A stretch of 9,887 bases of DNA from the NCBI GenBank assembly GCA_000438015.1, contig FR901609.1, forward strand, positions 35,050 to 44,936. The letters run 5' to 3'. A model generated the notes under the pieces. That model worked only from the letters and a program-made list of their open reading frames with translations. It was not told where the DNA came from and did not search any database. The stretch comes from Coraliomargarita sp. CAG:312. GTDB taxonomy: Bacteria > Verrucomicrobiota > Verrucomicrobiia > Opitutales > Intestinicryptomonadaceae. Below, one piece after another: positions 1 to 6,795 of this stretch. Position numbers and translations under genes: made by a program. Each line of letters begins with the position of its first letter. The stretch's first letter is position 1.

Positions 1-1
1 C

Positions 2-847
2 ACCGCCGAAACCATAGAGCCTCTTATCACCCCGAAAACTAAAGGGATAATAGCCGTGCACCTAATGGGATGGCCGTGCGACATGGATCCTATTATGGAC
101 TTGGCTAAAAGGCGCGGCTTATGGGTTGTAGAGGATTGCGCGCAGGCGCACGGAGCCGTATATAAAGGCAGGCCTGTAGGTTCTATCGGCGATGTTGGGG
201 CATGGTCTTTCTGCCAGGATAAAATTATTACAACCGGCGGCGAGGGGGGCGCCGTAACCACAAACAACCGCGATGTATATTTGAAAATGTGGTCGTACAA
301 AGACCACGGCAGGGATTACGATCTTGTCTTTAACAAAAAGCATCCCGAAGGCTTCAGATGGTACTTGGAATCGTTTGGAACCAACATGCGAATGACTGAG
401 ATGCAGGCGGTTTTAGGAATCCGCGGCTTTAAAAATTTGCCCGAATGGCACGCCCGCAGAACCGCCAACGCGAAAATTCTATCCGAAGCCATTTCCAAAA
501 TTCCATGCGCTCGCGTGCCGGTCCGGCCCGGTTCAATTGAGCACGCAAACTATAAGTTCTTTTTCTTTACCCGGCCTGAAGCCTTGAAGTCCGGCTGGAG
601 CGCAGCGCGCGTGATTTCAGAAATTTGCGCGCGCAAAATTCCTGCGTTTAGCGGAACATGCTGGAATATTTCGCAGGAAAACTGCTTTAAAAAAGCTGGG
701 CTTTCCAAGTCGGAAAGTGAGCTTCCAGTTGCGGCTTTGTTGCGCGACACTTCAGTCATGACGCTAATACATCCCACTCTAGGCGACTCAGAAATGGAGT
801 TTGCGGCGGAACAAATTTGCGGTGTTCTTAAAGCGGCTTGCAGATGA
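2..847 (+). CDS. DegT/DnrJ/EryC1/StrS-family PLP-dependent sugar aminotransferase, 5' partial
   Basis: The reading frame is open from the first bases of the window and stops at TGA 845-847, giving 281 visible residues. The family is usually about 370-390 residues, so roughly 100 N-terminal residues lie outside. The GTG at 56 is internal, because upstream codons (TIEPLITPKTKGIIAVH) already match the family. The PLP-lysine motif SFCQDKIITTGGEGGAVTT is present, with the Schiff-base lysine at 221-223. The aspartate that contacts the PLP ring nitrogen is in VVEDCAQAHGA (codon 134-136). The later block NMRMTEMQAVLG is also typical. These cytoplasmic enzymes transfer an amino group from glutamate to a nucleotide-linked keto sugar, usually for O-antigen, capsule or glycan synthesis. 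The exact sugar cannot be read from the sequence. The glycosyltransferase downstream on the same strand supports a polysaccharide role. Confidence 0.92.
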   Translation, partial: TAETIEPLITPKTKGIIAVHLMGWPCDMDPIMDLAKRRGLWVVEDCAQAHGAVYKGRPVGSIGDVGAWSFCQDKIITTGGEGGAVTTNNRDVYLKMWSYKDHGRDYDLVFNKKHPEGFRWYLESFGTNMRMTEMQAVLGIRGFKNLPEWHARRTANAKILSEAISKIPCARVPVRPGSIEHANYKFFFFTRPEALKSGWSAARVISEICARKIPAFSGTCWNISQENCFKKAGLSKSESELPVAALLRDTSVMTLIHPTLGDSEMEFAAEQICGVLKAACR

Positions 848-857
848 CGCCAAGCCG
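834..857 (+). terminator. Stem-loop overlapping the aminotransferase stop codon; weak terminator or mRNA 3'-end structure
   Basis: The inverted repeat CGGCTTG (834-840) / CAAGCCG (851-857) forms a perfect 7-bp stem with a 10-base loop that contains the TGA stop. Only GGG and a short TTT follow, so it lacks the U-run of a standard intrinsic terminator. It could partly terminate, protect the mRNA 3' end, or be chance. Confidence 0.3.
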
Positions 858-870
858 GGGTTTAAAGTTA

Positions 871-928
871 TTGACTCTTTTCCGCATTGTTTGATACGCT
901 TCTCGACGGCGCGGGAAATTCTTAAAAT
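871..928 (+). promoter_or_regulatory. Candidate promoter region for the glycosyltransferase gene
   Basis: The 117-base gap between the aminotransferase and the glycosyltransferase contains two sigma70-like possibilities. One is TTGACT (871-876) with GATACG (893-898), 16-base spacer. The other is TTCTCG (900-905) with TAAAAT (923-928), 17-base spacer. The second would start transcription about 30 bases before the ATG. Both are partial matches, and read-through from the upstream gene is also possible. Confidence 0.25.
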
Positions 929-964
929 ATTTGTTTTGCGCGTTTGCGTTTTAATAAGCTAATT

Positions 965-1708
965 ATGGAAAATTCCAATAAATATACTGTTGTTTGCATG
1001 AAGTGGGGGACAAAGTACGGCCCCGAATACGTTAACAGGCTCTATAATACGGCGAAGCGGAATCTTACTTTGCCTTTCAGATTTGTATGCTACACCGACG
1101 ATTCTAAAAATTTTGAAAGCGGAATTGAAGCTCGGCCCCTGCCGGAAATGGAGATCCCCAACGACAACGAAAGGGGATGGCGCAAGCTGGCACTTTTCAG
1201 GAAAGATGTAGGGTTGGAAGGCAGAGTGTTATTTATGGATTTGGACACTGTTATCGTGGCAAATATAGACGACTACTTTACTGTCGACGGGGATTTTATT
1301 TTTATTCGCCATTGGAAACCGTCAAAAAAGCAAGGGGTTGGGCAGACTTCGGTTTATCGGTTTGAGGCCGGCGTTTTAGACTTTCTCTATGCAAATTTCA
1401 TTGCTAATATGCCAAAATACCGCGCCCAATACAGGCATGAGCAGGCTTATGTAAGCGGAGAGCTTGGGAAACTAGGCAAATTAAATTTTTGGCCTTCTGA
1501 ATGGATGCCAAGCTTTAAGTATAATTGCATGTATCCTTTCCCCCTCAATTTCTTTCTTGAACCGAAGCTTCCGCCAAAGGCTAAAATTATTGTGTTCCAT
1601 GGCAATCCCACTCCCGACCAGGCTTTGTCGGGAAAAACAAAGGGGTTCTTAAAGGGCATTTTGCGTTATGTGCGCACGCCGAAATGGCTAATAGAGAAAT
1701 GGCGCTAG
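965..1708 (+). CDS. GT-A fold glycosyltransferase (GT8-like, DxD motif)
   Basis: The frame extends to a TTG at 944, but I prefer the ATG at 965 (MENSNKYTVVCMKWG), which sits just before the first beta-strand and gives 247 residues. No Shine-Dalgarno supports either start. The first strand (YTVVCMKWGTKYGPEYVNRLY) and RFVCYTDD look like the nucleotide-binding half of a GT-A fold. The metal-binding DxD is in VLFMDLDTVIVAN (about D92-L93-D94). A later HEQAY and a C-terminal FHGNPTPDQA fit the acceptor and metal-binding ends of GT8-like proteins. There is no signal peptide or membrane segment, so it should act in the cytoplasm or at the inner membrane face, moving a sugar from a nucleotide donor to a glycan. 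Donor and acceptor are unknown. It follows the aminotransferase on the same strand, suggesting a shared surface-glycan pathway. Confidence 0.8.
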   Translation: MENSNKYTVVCMKWGTKYGPEYVNRLYNTAKRNLTLPFRFVCYTDDSKNFESGIEARPLPEMEIPNDNERGWRKLALFRKDVGLEGRVLFMDLDTVIVANIDDYFTVDGDFIFIRHWKPSKKQGVGQTSVYRFEAGVLDFLYANFIANMPKYRAQYRHEQAYVSGELGKLGKLNFWPSEWMPSFKYNCMYPFPLNFFLEPKLPPKAKIIVFHGNPTPDQALSGKTKGFLKGILRYVRTPKWLIEKWR

Positions 1709-1847
1709 AAAAGCGTGCGTTTTCTTGACGGGGATTTCGGAAGTTTTTGTCCGCCTGGCTTGCCGTCAAAAGCCTGCGCGATTGAACAATGCCAAGTCTG
1801 TTTTGCGCAGCGCAGAGCGTATCTTTTTGCGCCAGCAGTTTTTTCGG

Positions 1848-1889
1848 CCTGCGCTTGGGCGCGGATATTTTAGCAATTGTAGGCGCAGG
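1848..1889. other. Inverted repeat in the convergent junction between two gene ends
   Basis: The 187 bases between the glycosyltransferase stop (1708) and the end of the minus-strand gene (1896) hold no credible gene. CCTGCGC (1848-1854) pairs with GCGCAGG (1883-1889), extendable by three pairs (two of them wobble) around a loop of about 22 bases. An 8-T run at 1899-1906 lies 9 bases past the structure in the plus direction, inside the neighbour's last codons. It may help end plus-strand transcription, but the spacing is poor for an intrinsic terminator. Confidence 0.25.
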
Positions 1890-1895
1890 GAGACG

Positions 1896-2555
1896 CTATT
1901 TTTTTTCTGGCAATATTATTACGGGCGGAGGTGCTATATAGGGATGGGTGCGAGTTCCGATTCCGGTGGTTATTTTCATAGAGCGGCCTAAAACAGATTG
2001 GCTTGGCAGAAAAAGCGAGGAGTCCCTTAAAAAGACCTCGAAGAACTTGCCTATTTCCACGGAGTGCAGGTTGCTTTTCATTAGTACGGAGATTTTTCGG
2101 GTTTTGTCCGAAGATTCCAATATTTTTTCCAAGGCGTTTCTGCCTTCAAAATAATATATGCCCATTGCGCCGTAGATTTTTCCCTCCGCGTTTTCCGCCG
2201 AATTAAATATTTCTACGAAAGACGCCAAAGCGGTTTCTTTGTTTGGATAGAACAAGAGGCTTGCCAGCGCGAGAGTCTGCTGCGATATTTCCCCATTGTC
2301 GCCGAGTTTTGCCCCGGTGACTAGATTTGTCGATTTTAAAATTTTTACGGCGTCTTTGGGCTGAAGAGACCTGCTTGTCTGCGATAGTGAAACCGAGTTT
2401 CTTGAAATCCTCATTTCCGGGCGGTTTTTAAACGACATTCCCCGCGGAGTTATTGCTACGCCTCCAGATCCTGCGGAAGTTGAAAATTGAGCTTCTGCTT
2501 TCAAGCACGCCGCAATTATGAGAATTGCGGCAAATGATTTTACGCCCGATTTCAT
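1896..2555 (-). CDS. Exported protein of unknown function, possible lipoprotein
   Basis: I do not recognise this 219-residue protein. Its N-terminus is an export signal: basic start MKSGVK, hydrophobic stretch of about residues 8-17, then either signal peptidase I cleavage after AEA (residue 22) or lipoprotein cleavage before C17, since I14-A15-A16-C17 fits a lipobox. Residues 24-65 are Ser/Gly-rich and probably disordered. Residues 66-180 look mostly helical; segments such as ALASLLFYPNKETALASF and EGKIYGAMGIYYFEG resemble a helical-repeat (HEAT/TPR-like) solenoid, but no clean repeat is visible. The C-terminus is proline-rich (IAPPPVIILPEKK). There are no obvious catalytic residues. It follows the GH43 gene on the same strand after a 182-base gap that contains a TATAAT box, so it may be transcribed separately. 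The start ATG has no Shine-Dalgarno. Confidence 0.75.
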   Translation of the reverse strand: MKSGVKSFAAILIIAACLKAEAQFSTSAGSGGVAITPRGMSFKNRPEMRISRNSVSLSQTSRSLQPKDAVKILKSTNLVTGAKLGDNGEISQQTLALASLLFYPNKETALASFVEIFNSAENAEGKIYGAMGIYYFEGRNALEKILESSDKTRKISVLMKSNLHSVEIGKFFEVFLRDSSLFLPSQSVLGRSMKITTGIGTRTHPYIAPPPVIILPEKK

Positions 2556-2594
2556 GGCGGCATAATTGTTTAAAAAACGCGTTCAGGCAAGCAT

Positions 2595-2600
2595 ATTATA
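2595..2600 (-). promoter_or_regulatory. Consensus -10 box upstream of the exported unknown protein
   Basis: On the minus strand the sequence reads TATAAT exactly here, about 40 bases before the ATG at 2555, giving a leader of roughly 33 bases. No good -35 element lies 16-18 bases upstream, so recognition would need an activator or a lineage-specific sigma factor. It suggests this gene can be expressed separately from the GH110-GH43 pair. Confidence 0.35.
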
Positions 2601-2663
2601 GGATGCAAATTTTTTGCGCGGCGGGCAAAGAGTTTTATCTGGGCCTGGCGCTGAATCATGCGG

Positions 2664-2685
2664 CAGAGCGCAATTTTGCGCGCTG
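2664..2685. other. Stem-loop between the GH43 gene and the unknown exported gene
   Basis: CAG-A-GCGC, loop AATTTT, GCGC-G-CTG forms a 7-pair stem with one internal mismatch. It lies about 53 bases past the GH43 stop codon. No T-run follows on the minus strand, so it is not a standard terminator; it could stabilise the GH110-GH43 mRNA 3' end. Confidence 0.3.
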
Positions 2686-2737
2686 GATTTTCTCCGAACT
2701 TGAATCCCCTAGCGGCGGAACAGACAAGTATTTTCCT

Positions 2738-3670
2738 CTATAGGAATCTAAACGTGTCTTTTTCGGCGCTATAGTGCGGAACTCCGTCTATTATAGTTTC
2801 GCGCAAACGCACGATGGCCGTCCGCCTTGGATGTACTTGCGTGTTTGAATTATGGGTGTGGAATACATACCAAATATTGCCGTCTTTATCGAAAAACACG
2901 TCTCCGTGCCCAGATCCGTTTACGCCGGATATTCTTCTGTCGATTATCGGATTGTCTGGCGATTTTTTCCATTCTCCAAGCGGAGTGTCTGCCACGGCGT
3001 ACCCGACAGCGTAGCGGGGGTTGCGGTAGTCGTTTGCGGAGTAAAACATCACGTATTTGCCGTGCCGCTTTATAACGGTTGGGCCTTCGATGGTTGAAGT
3101 ATTTTTTGTCTTTTCGACATTTTCCCAATCGGAGTCTGCCTTGATGCACAGCTTAGGGTTTTTTATTTCGCTAAAATTCTCGTCTATTTCGGCCGCGTAT
3201 ATGCGGTTGCCGTTTTTATCGTAAGAGAAATACACGTAAAGCTTGCCGCCGTCTTGAAGAACAATCGAGTCTATTTGTTTAGAGTCGGCGGGAATTTCTC
3301 CTATTTTATCCTGCGAGTACGGCCCTATGGGGGATTTTGACTTGGCGAACGCCATTCTGTAAGCGCTGTACCCAAGCCAGTAATTGTCTCCGCGCTTGAA
3401 TATTTGCGGCGCGACAAATCTTTTGCCCACAAAGGAATTTTTTGTGTCCGGGGCAAGAATCTCGTTTCCTTCGGAGTCTTTGTCCGACCAATTTTTAAGG
3501 TCTTTTGAATGGTATATTTTAAAGGGCGCTTTGGCGTCTTCCAAGTCGTTCGTTCCGGTGAGATAATATGTTCCGGAATCGAGAAGTATTGTTGGGTCGG
3601 CTAGAAAGATTTCCGCCGTGCAATACGTAGACGCCGCGGCTGCCGCAATTGCGCAAAACAGTGTTTTCAT
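2738..3670 (-). CDS. Secreted GH43-family glycoside hydrolase (five-bladed beta-propeller)
   Basis: A 310-residue protein with signal peptide MKTLFCAIAAAAASTYCTA and likely cleavage before E20. The mature part is a single GH43-type five-bladed propeller with no C-terminal sandwich or binding module. Family landmarks appear in order: catalytic-base Asp in FLADPTILL (D25), the pKa-modulating Asp in QIDSIVLQDGGKLYVYFS (D134), the acid Glu in TIEGPTVIKRHGKYVMFYSAN (E195), and the propeller histidine in GSGHGDVFF (H255). GH43 enzymes are inverting hydrolases, commonly arabinofuranosidases, xylosidases or galactanases; I cannot assign the subfamily or substrate. The gene begins 17 bases after the GH110 stop, so the two are almost certainly cotranscribed and probably act on the same glycan. 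No Shine-Dalgarno precedes the ATG; the upstream bases are A-rich. Confidence 0.88.
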   Translation of the reverse strand: MKTLFCAIAAAAASTYCTAEIFLADPTILLDSGTYYLTGTNDLEDAKAPFKIYHSKDLKNWSDKDSEGNEILAPDTKNSFVGKRFVAPQIFKRGDNYWLGYSAYRMAFAKSKSPIGPYSQDKIGEIPADSKQIDSIVLQDGGKLYVYFSYDKNGNRIYAAEIDENFSEIKNPKLCIKADSDWENVEKTKNTSTIEGPTVIKRHGKYVMFYSANDYRNPRYAVGYAVADTPLGEWKKSPDNPIIDRRISGVNGSGHGDVFFDKDGNIWYVFHTHNSNTQVHPRRTAIVRLRETIIDGVPHYSAEKDTFRFL

Positions 3671-3687
3671 TTTTTGATTGGGCGCGG

Positions 3688-5328
3688 TTATTCGATTATA
3701 TTGTTTTCGATTATGGGATTGCTTGTGTACTCAAGCCTTACCGGATCCTTGCCGCAGTTCTTAAATAGGCAGTTCTTTACGGCGATTTTACCGTGGATAT
3801 TTCCCTCGAAAGGAAGCCCTTTTTTGAATTTTGCGGATGCGAATACGGCGACTTCCCCGTTGCGCTTTGACGAGTTTATATTTTCAAAAACGCAGTCTGT
3901 TATGAGAATATCGTCCGAGGCCGCAGATTCTCCCCATGTATTTAAATCCGCCTCTATGAGAATAGCCATGGCGACTGTGTCTTTAAACGAGCAGTTCTTG
4001 ACTACCGCGCCAGTAGTTTGTATTAGAAAACCGCGTGGCCGCACATAGCCGACTCTGCAGTTTTCTATGCGCACTTTTGGCCTGTATTCCTTTACAGACA
4101 CAGCCATGTCCTTTGCAAGCCATTGGGGGAGTTCATCGCATGTCTTTACTATTATGCGTTTTTTGTCGGGAGAAACAGACACAGACTCAACCTTGGCAAA
4201 GTGCGTCGGACGCATGTAGTTTTCAGGGCACGGCAGCTCGAGAGTGTCGCCGGCCTTCGGTGCGCTTGAAATCGATATTCTTTGGTTGCGGTACTTCGCG
4301 TAGGACATCTCGAGCGTTTTATCTTTAATGCTTTCTATTTGCCAATACATTCCGTGTATGTTTGTGGCGTCGTCGCACATACCCTCAAATTCCGAGTTTA
4401 TTATCTCGATGCTTCCCCGGCACGAATTAAAGTGGGTTGCATCCGCCGTAAGCGACATCCACAAGCCTTTTCTCGGCTTAACTTTAAATCCGTCCAGGGC
4501 GATATTCTCGGAAGAGCTGAAATGCGCGCCCATTCCCGCGCAATCGTAAATTCTGATGCCTTTAATAAGTATGTTCTTGGAATCTCCCACGGAGCATACT
4601 CCGCCGGCATATATCTGGTGGCGCAATACAATGGCGTCTCCTACATTTGGATATGGTCCCTTATATTTTATGCGCAGGGTGTCTTCATCGACTTTTTCGG
4701 CGGTGTTGTTTTCGCCAAGGCTGACGTTGAACAAGTTGGCGTCGTACCTCTTGTTTTTTGGATCGTACCGGATTATGGCTCGGGCTGCGAGGTCGCTGCC
4801 TATTTTGTGCGGAGCTACGGCTTTCATATACAAAGAGTCGCCGGCGACCGCCACAACTTCCCCGCCTGTAAACGGAAGGTTTGCTGTCTCCACGGAAAAA
4901 TTTTTAAGCATGGCGTTTTTTACTTCCCAAAGGCTGAAGAGGCGCCCAACTCTATGGAGCCTGAACTTTGCGCCATTGCCGTCAAGAAGAATGTCGGATT
5001 TCTTTGCGAGCTTAAAATAGTCTCCCTTTCCGTCCATTCCGACGTCGTACACGCCTTTCTCGAACACGAACTTGGCGTTTTGTTCCGCGGCGTCAAACAT
5101 TTTGCGGATGGCTTGGGTGTCGTCTTTCCCGTCGTTTGGAATGGCGCCGAAATCCCGCGCTTTTAGGACGTTTGTAAACATCGCATCGGGATCCGAAAAA
5201 ACCGATATCTCCAATTCAGAAGCAGGCTTTTTGTCTCTGGAATAGCCTGCGGCTGTTCCGGCGGCGAAAATGGCGGCGGGCAAAAATGCCAATGCCGCCG
5301 GCAAAATAATGAATTTTCTTAAATTCAT
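3688..5328 (-). CDS. Secreted GH110-like exo-alpha-galactosidase (right-handed parallel beta-helix)
   Basis: A 546-residue protein with a signal peptide (MNLRKFIILPAALAFLPAAIFA and a following AGTAA stretch). Residues 57-75 (ARDFGAIPNDGKDDTQAI) are the classic start of pectate-lyase-like beta-helices, and later rungs show repeated turns such as VKNCSFKD and VKNCLFKN. The GH110 signature is MSLTADATHFNSCRG followed by EGMCDDATNIHG. It places D296, D319 and D320 with spacings of 23 and 24 residues, the spacing I recall for the catalytic aspartates of a characterised marine GH110 enzyme (D321, D344, D345). RPRGFLIQT and a following W-x-E block also fit. GH110 enzymes are inverting exo-hydrolases removing terminal alpha-1,3-galactose from blood-group B or linear alpha-Gal structures. 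Whether this one needs the B-type fucose branch cannot be told. It leads an operon with the GH43 gene and is divergent from recA. Confidence 0.88.
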   Translation of the reverse strand: MNLRKFIILPAALAFLPAAIFAAGTAAGYSRDKKPASELEISVFSDPDAMFTNVLKARDFGAIPNDGKDDTQAIRKMFDAAEQNAKFVFEKGVYDVGMDGKGDYFKLAKKSDILLDGNGAKFRLHRVGRLFSLWEVKNAMLKNFSVETANLPFTGGEVVAVAGDSLYMKAVAPHKIGSDLAARAIIRYDPKNKRYDANLFNVSLGENNTAEKVDEDTLRIKYKGPYPNVGDAIVLRHQIYAGGVCSVGDSKNILIKGIRIYDCAGMGAHFSSSENIALDGFKVKPRKGLWMSLTADATHFNSCRGSIEIINSEFEGMCDDATNIHGMYWQIESIKDKTLEMSYAKYRNQRISISSAPKAGDTLELPCPENYMRPTHFAKVESVSVSPDKKRIIVKTCDELPQWLAKDMAVSVKEYRPKVRIENCRVGYVRPRGFLIQTTGAVVKNCSFKDTVAMAILIEADLNTWGESAASDDILITDCVFENINSSKRNGEVAVFASAKFKKGLPFEGNIHGKIAVKNCLFKNCGKDPVRLEYTSNPIIENNIIE

Positions 5329-5341
5329 AACGGTTGAAAAT

Positions 5342-5374
5342 GTTATTTATAACCTTTGGCTCGGCAAGCATTAA
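5342..5374 (-). promoter_or_regulatory. Candidate promoter and small palindrome directly upstream of the GH110 gene
   Basis: On the minus strand TTAATG (5374-5369) and TATAAA (5351-5346) are separated by 17 bases, a fair -10 and weak -35. Transcription would begin about 10 bases before the ATG at 5328, nearly leaderless. The -10 lies inside the palindrome GTTAT-TT-ATAAC (5342-5353), a possible operator at which a repressor would block RNA polymerase. Confidence 0.35.
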
Positions 5375-5404
5375 AGCCGGCAATGCGATTTTTTTAAAAT
5401 TGTG

Positions 5405-5433
5405 TGGACAGGCTTGCGGGCTTGGAATAAAAC
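5405..5433 (+). promoter_or_regulatory. recA: Candidate sigma70-type promoter for recA
   Basis: TGGACA (5405-5410) and TAAAAC (5428-5433) are 17 bases apart, matching the consensus at 5 of 6 and 4 of 6 positions. The start would be near 5440, a leader of about 45 bases. I see no E. coli-type (CTGT-N8-ACAG) or Bacillus-type (GAAC-N4-GTTC) LexA site nearby. The intergenic space is 156 bases and is shared with the divergent GH110 promoter. Confidence 0.4.
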
Positions 5434-5484
5434 AACGCTGATAAATTTTTACCAAATACGTTTTAATTTTTAAATAATAAGAAA

Positions 5485-6540
5485 ATGGCAAAGCAAAAAA
5501 TTCCCGCGGCGGCTATAAACAAAGACGACAAAGCTTTGGAAACCGCCTTGAGCATGGTAAACAAGCAATTCGGAGAAGGTTCGCTCATAAGGCTGGGCGA
5601 GGCTACCAAAATGCAGGTTGAAACAATCAGTACGGGGTCTGTCGCAATAGACTTGGCTCTTGGCGTCGGCGGTCTCCCGCGCGGAAGGATAGTTGAAATT
5701 TACGGGCCGGAATCTTCCGGCAAAACCACGCTTTGCCTTTCAATAATAGCAGAGGCGCAGCGCAACGGAGGCAATGCCGTTTTTATAGACGTTGAACATG
5801 CTCTCGACCCGCATTACGCTAAAGTTGTGGGTGTCGATCTGGCTAATTTGATGGTTGCCCAGCCTGAGTGCGGAGAAGACGCCCTTAACATAGCCGAAAC
5901 CTTGATCCGTTCCGGGGCTATAGATGTGGTCGTGGTTGATTCCGTCGCCGCGCTCGTGTCGCGCCAGGAGCTCGACGGGCAGATGGGCGATACGACCGTA
6001 GGCTTGCAGGCCCGCATGATGAGCCAGGCAATGCGCAGGCTCACAGCGGCAATCAGCAAGTCTTCATGCCTCTGCATTTTCACAAACCAAATCCGCGAGA
6101 AAATCGGCGTAATGTTTGGAAATCCGGAAACCACTCCGGGGGGCCGGGCGCTTAAATTCTTCGCGTCTGTGCGCATAGATATACGCAGAATAGGTCAGAT
6201 AAAAGACACATCGGGGAAAGTTATAGGAAACCGCACAAAGATAAAGGTTGTCAAAAACAAAGTGGCTCCGCCGTTTACGGAATGCGAGTTCGATATTATG
6301 TACAACGAAGGCATTTCCGTCACCGGCAGCCTGATTGATTTGGGAATAGAGCAGAAAATTTTAGAGAAAAAAGGCGCTTGGATTTCCTATAACGGAGAAT
6401 TGATTGGCCAGGGCAGGGAAGCTGCCAAAGCCTATCTTATGCAGCACAAAGACGTTGCCGAAGCCATCCGCGAGGCCATTACGAACAATGTCACGGTGGT
6501 AGGCGGAACGGCAATAGGAGAGTCGGAAACTGTAGAATAG
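5485..6540 (+). CDS. recA: RecA recombinase
   Basis: The complete 351-residue length is essentially that of E. coli RecA (352). RecA forms ATP-dependent filaments on single-stranded DNA, drives strand exchange in recombinational repair, and promotes LexA self-cleavage where an SOS system exists. Visible motifs: Walker A GPESSGKTT (residues 74-82, K80), catalytic glutamate in FIDVEHALDP (E104), Walker B VVVVDS (148-153), the MMSQAMRRL helix (178-186), and loop L2 with NQIREKIGVMFGNPETTPGG (201-220). The C-terminal domain is complete, but the tail (GESETVE) is short and less acidic than in E. coli. There is no intein or frameshift. The ATG at 5485 gives the usual RecA N-terminus (MAKQKIPAAAINKDDKALETAL); upstream is AT-rich without a Shine-Dalgarno. 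No recX follows; a terminator lies 27 bases past the stop. Confidence 0.99.
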   Translation: MAKQKIPAAAINKDDKALETALSMVNKQFGEGSLIRLGEATKMQVETISTGSVAIDLALGVGGLPRGRIVEIYGPESSGKTTLCLSIIAEAQRNGGNAVFIDVEHALDPHYAKVVGVDLANLMVAQPECGEDALNIAETLIRSGAIDVVVVDSVAALVSRQELDGQMGDTTVGLQARMMSQAMRRLTAAISKSSCLCIFTNQIREKIGVMFGNPETTPGGRALKFFASVRIDIRRIGQIKDTSGKVIGNRTKIKVVKNKVAPPFTECEFDIMYNEGISVTGSLIDLGIEQKILEKKGAWISYNGELIGQGREAAKAYLMQHKDVAEAIREAITNNVTVVGGTAIGESETVE

Positions 6541-6566
6541 AAGACTTGCGGGAAGGTTCTTGAATT

Positions 6567-6604
6567 AAGGCGGCGCGGAGGATATACTTTCGCGCCGCTT
6601 TTGC
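6567..6604 (+). terminator. Intrinsic terminator of recA
   Basis: AAGGCGGCGCG (6567-6577) pairs with CGCGCCGCTTT (6591-6601) to form an 11-pair stem with one G-U pair and eight contiguous G/C-rich pairs, around a 13-base loop. A short T-run (6599-6602) follows. The run is brief, but stem strength and position 27 bases after the recA stop make this the clearest terminator in the window. Confidence 0.75.
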
Positions 6605-6795
6605 TGTCGCATTTCAATGCGTTTTTTAGAATTTTTGCCGCCGTGGGGGAGCATGCAATCGCCAATTTGTTTTAGAAGTCTACATGCTATAGGCGCACTT
6701 GCTAATTAAAAAATAAGGGCAGCCCAAAGACTAGTGCGGCGGGATTTATTTTGGTTTAATTGCAGTGGAGCATGATGGCTTTTTTTTAAGCGGCG

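Noticed and set aside
1725..1769. Inverted repeat TTGACGG / CCGTCAA after the glycosyltransferase as a terminator
   Set aside because: The 31-base loop and lack of a following T-run make it unconvincing; the TTGACGG could also be a chance -35-like string.
2525..2743. A 72-codon plus-strand frame bridging the GH43 and unknown-protein gap
   Set aside because: No recognisable motif, no translation signal, and it overlaps the signal-peptide codons of the unknown protein and a likely promoter on the other strand.
4282..5166. A 294-codon open frame on the plus strand inside the GH110 gene
   Set aside because: It is antisense to a gene with a signal peptide, beta-helix rungs and GH110 catalytic motifs, and its translation shows no recognisable domain. 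Long antisense frames arise from codon bias.
5368..5395. GCATT / AATGC hairpin followed by seven Ts as a plus-strand terminator
   Set aside because: Only five stem pairs, and no plus-strand gene lies upstream to be terminated; it sits in the divergent promoter region.
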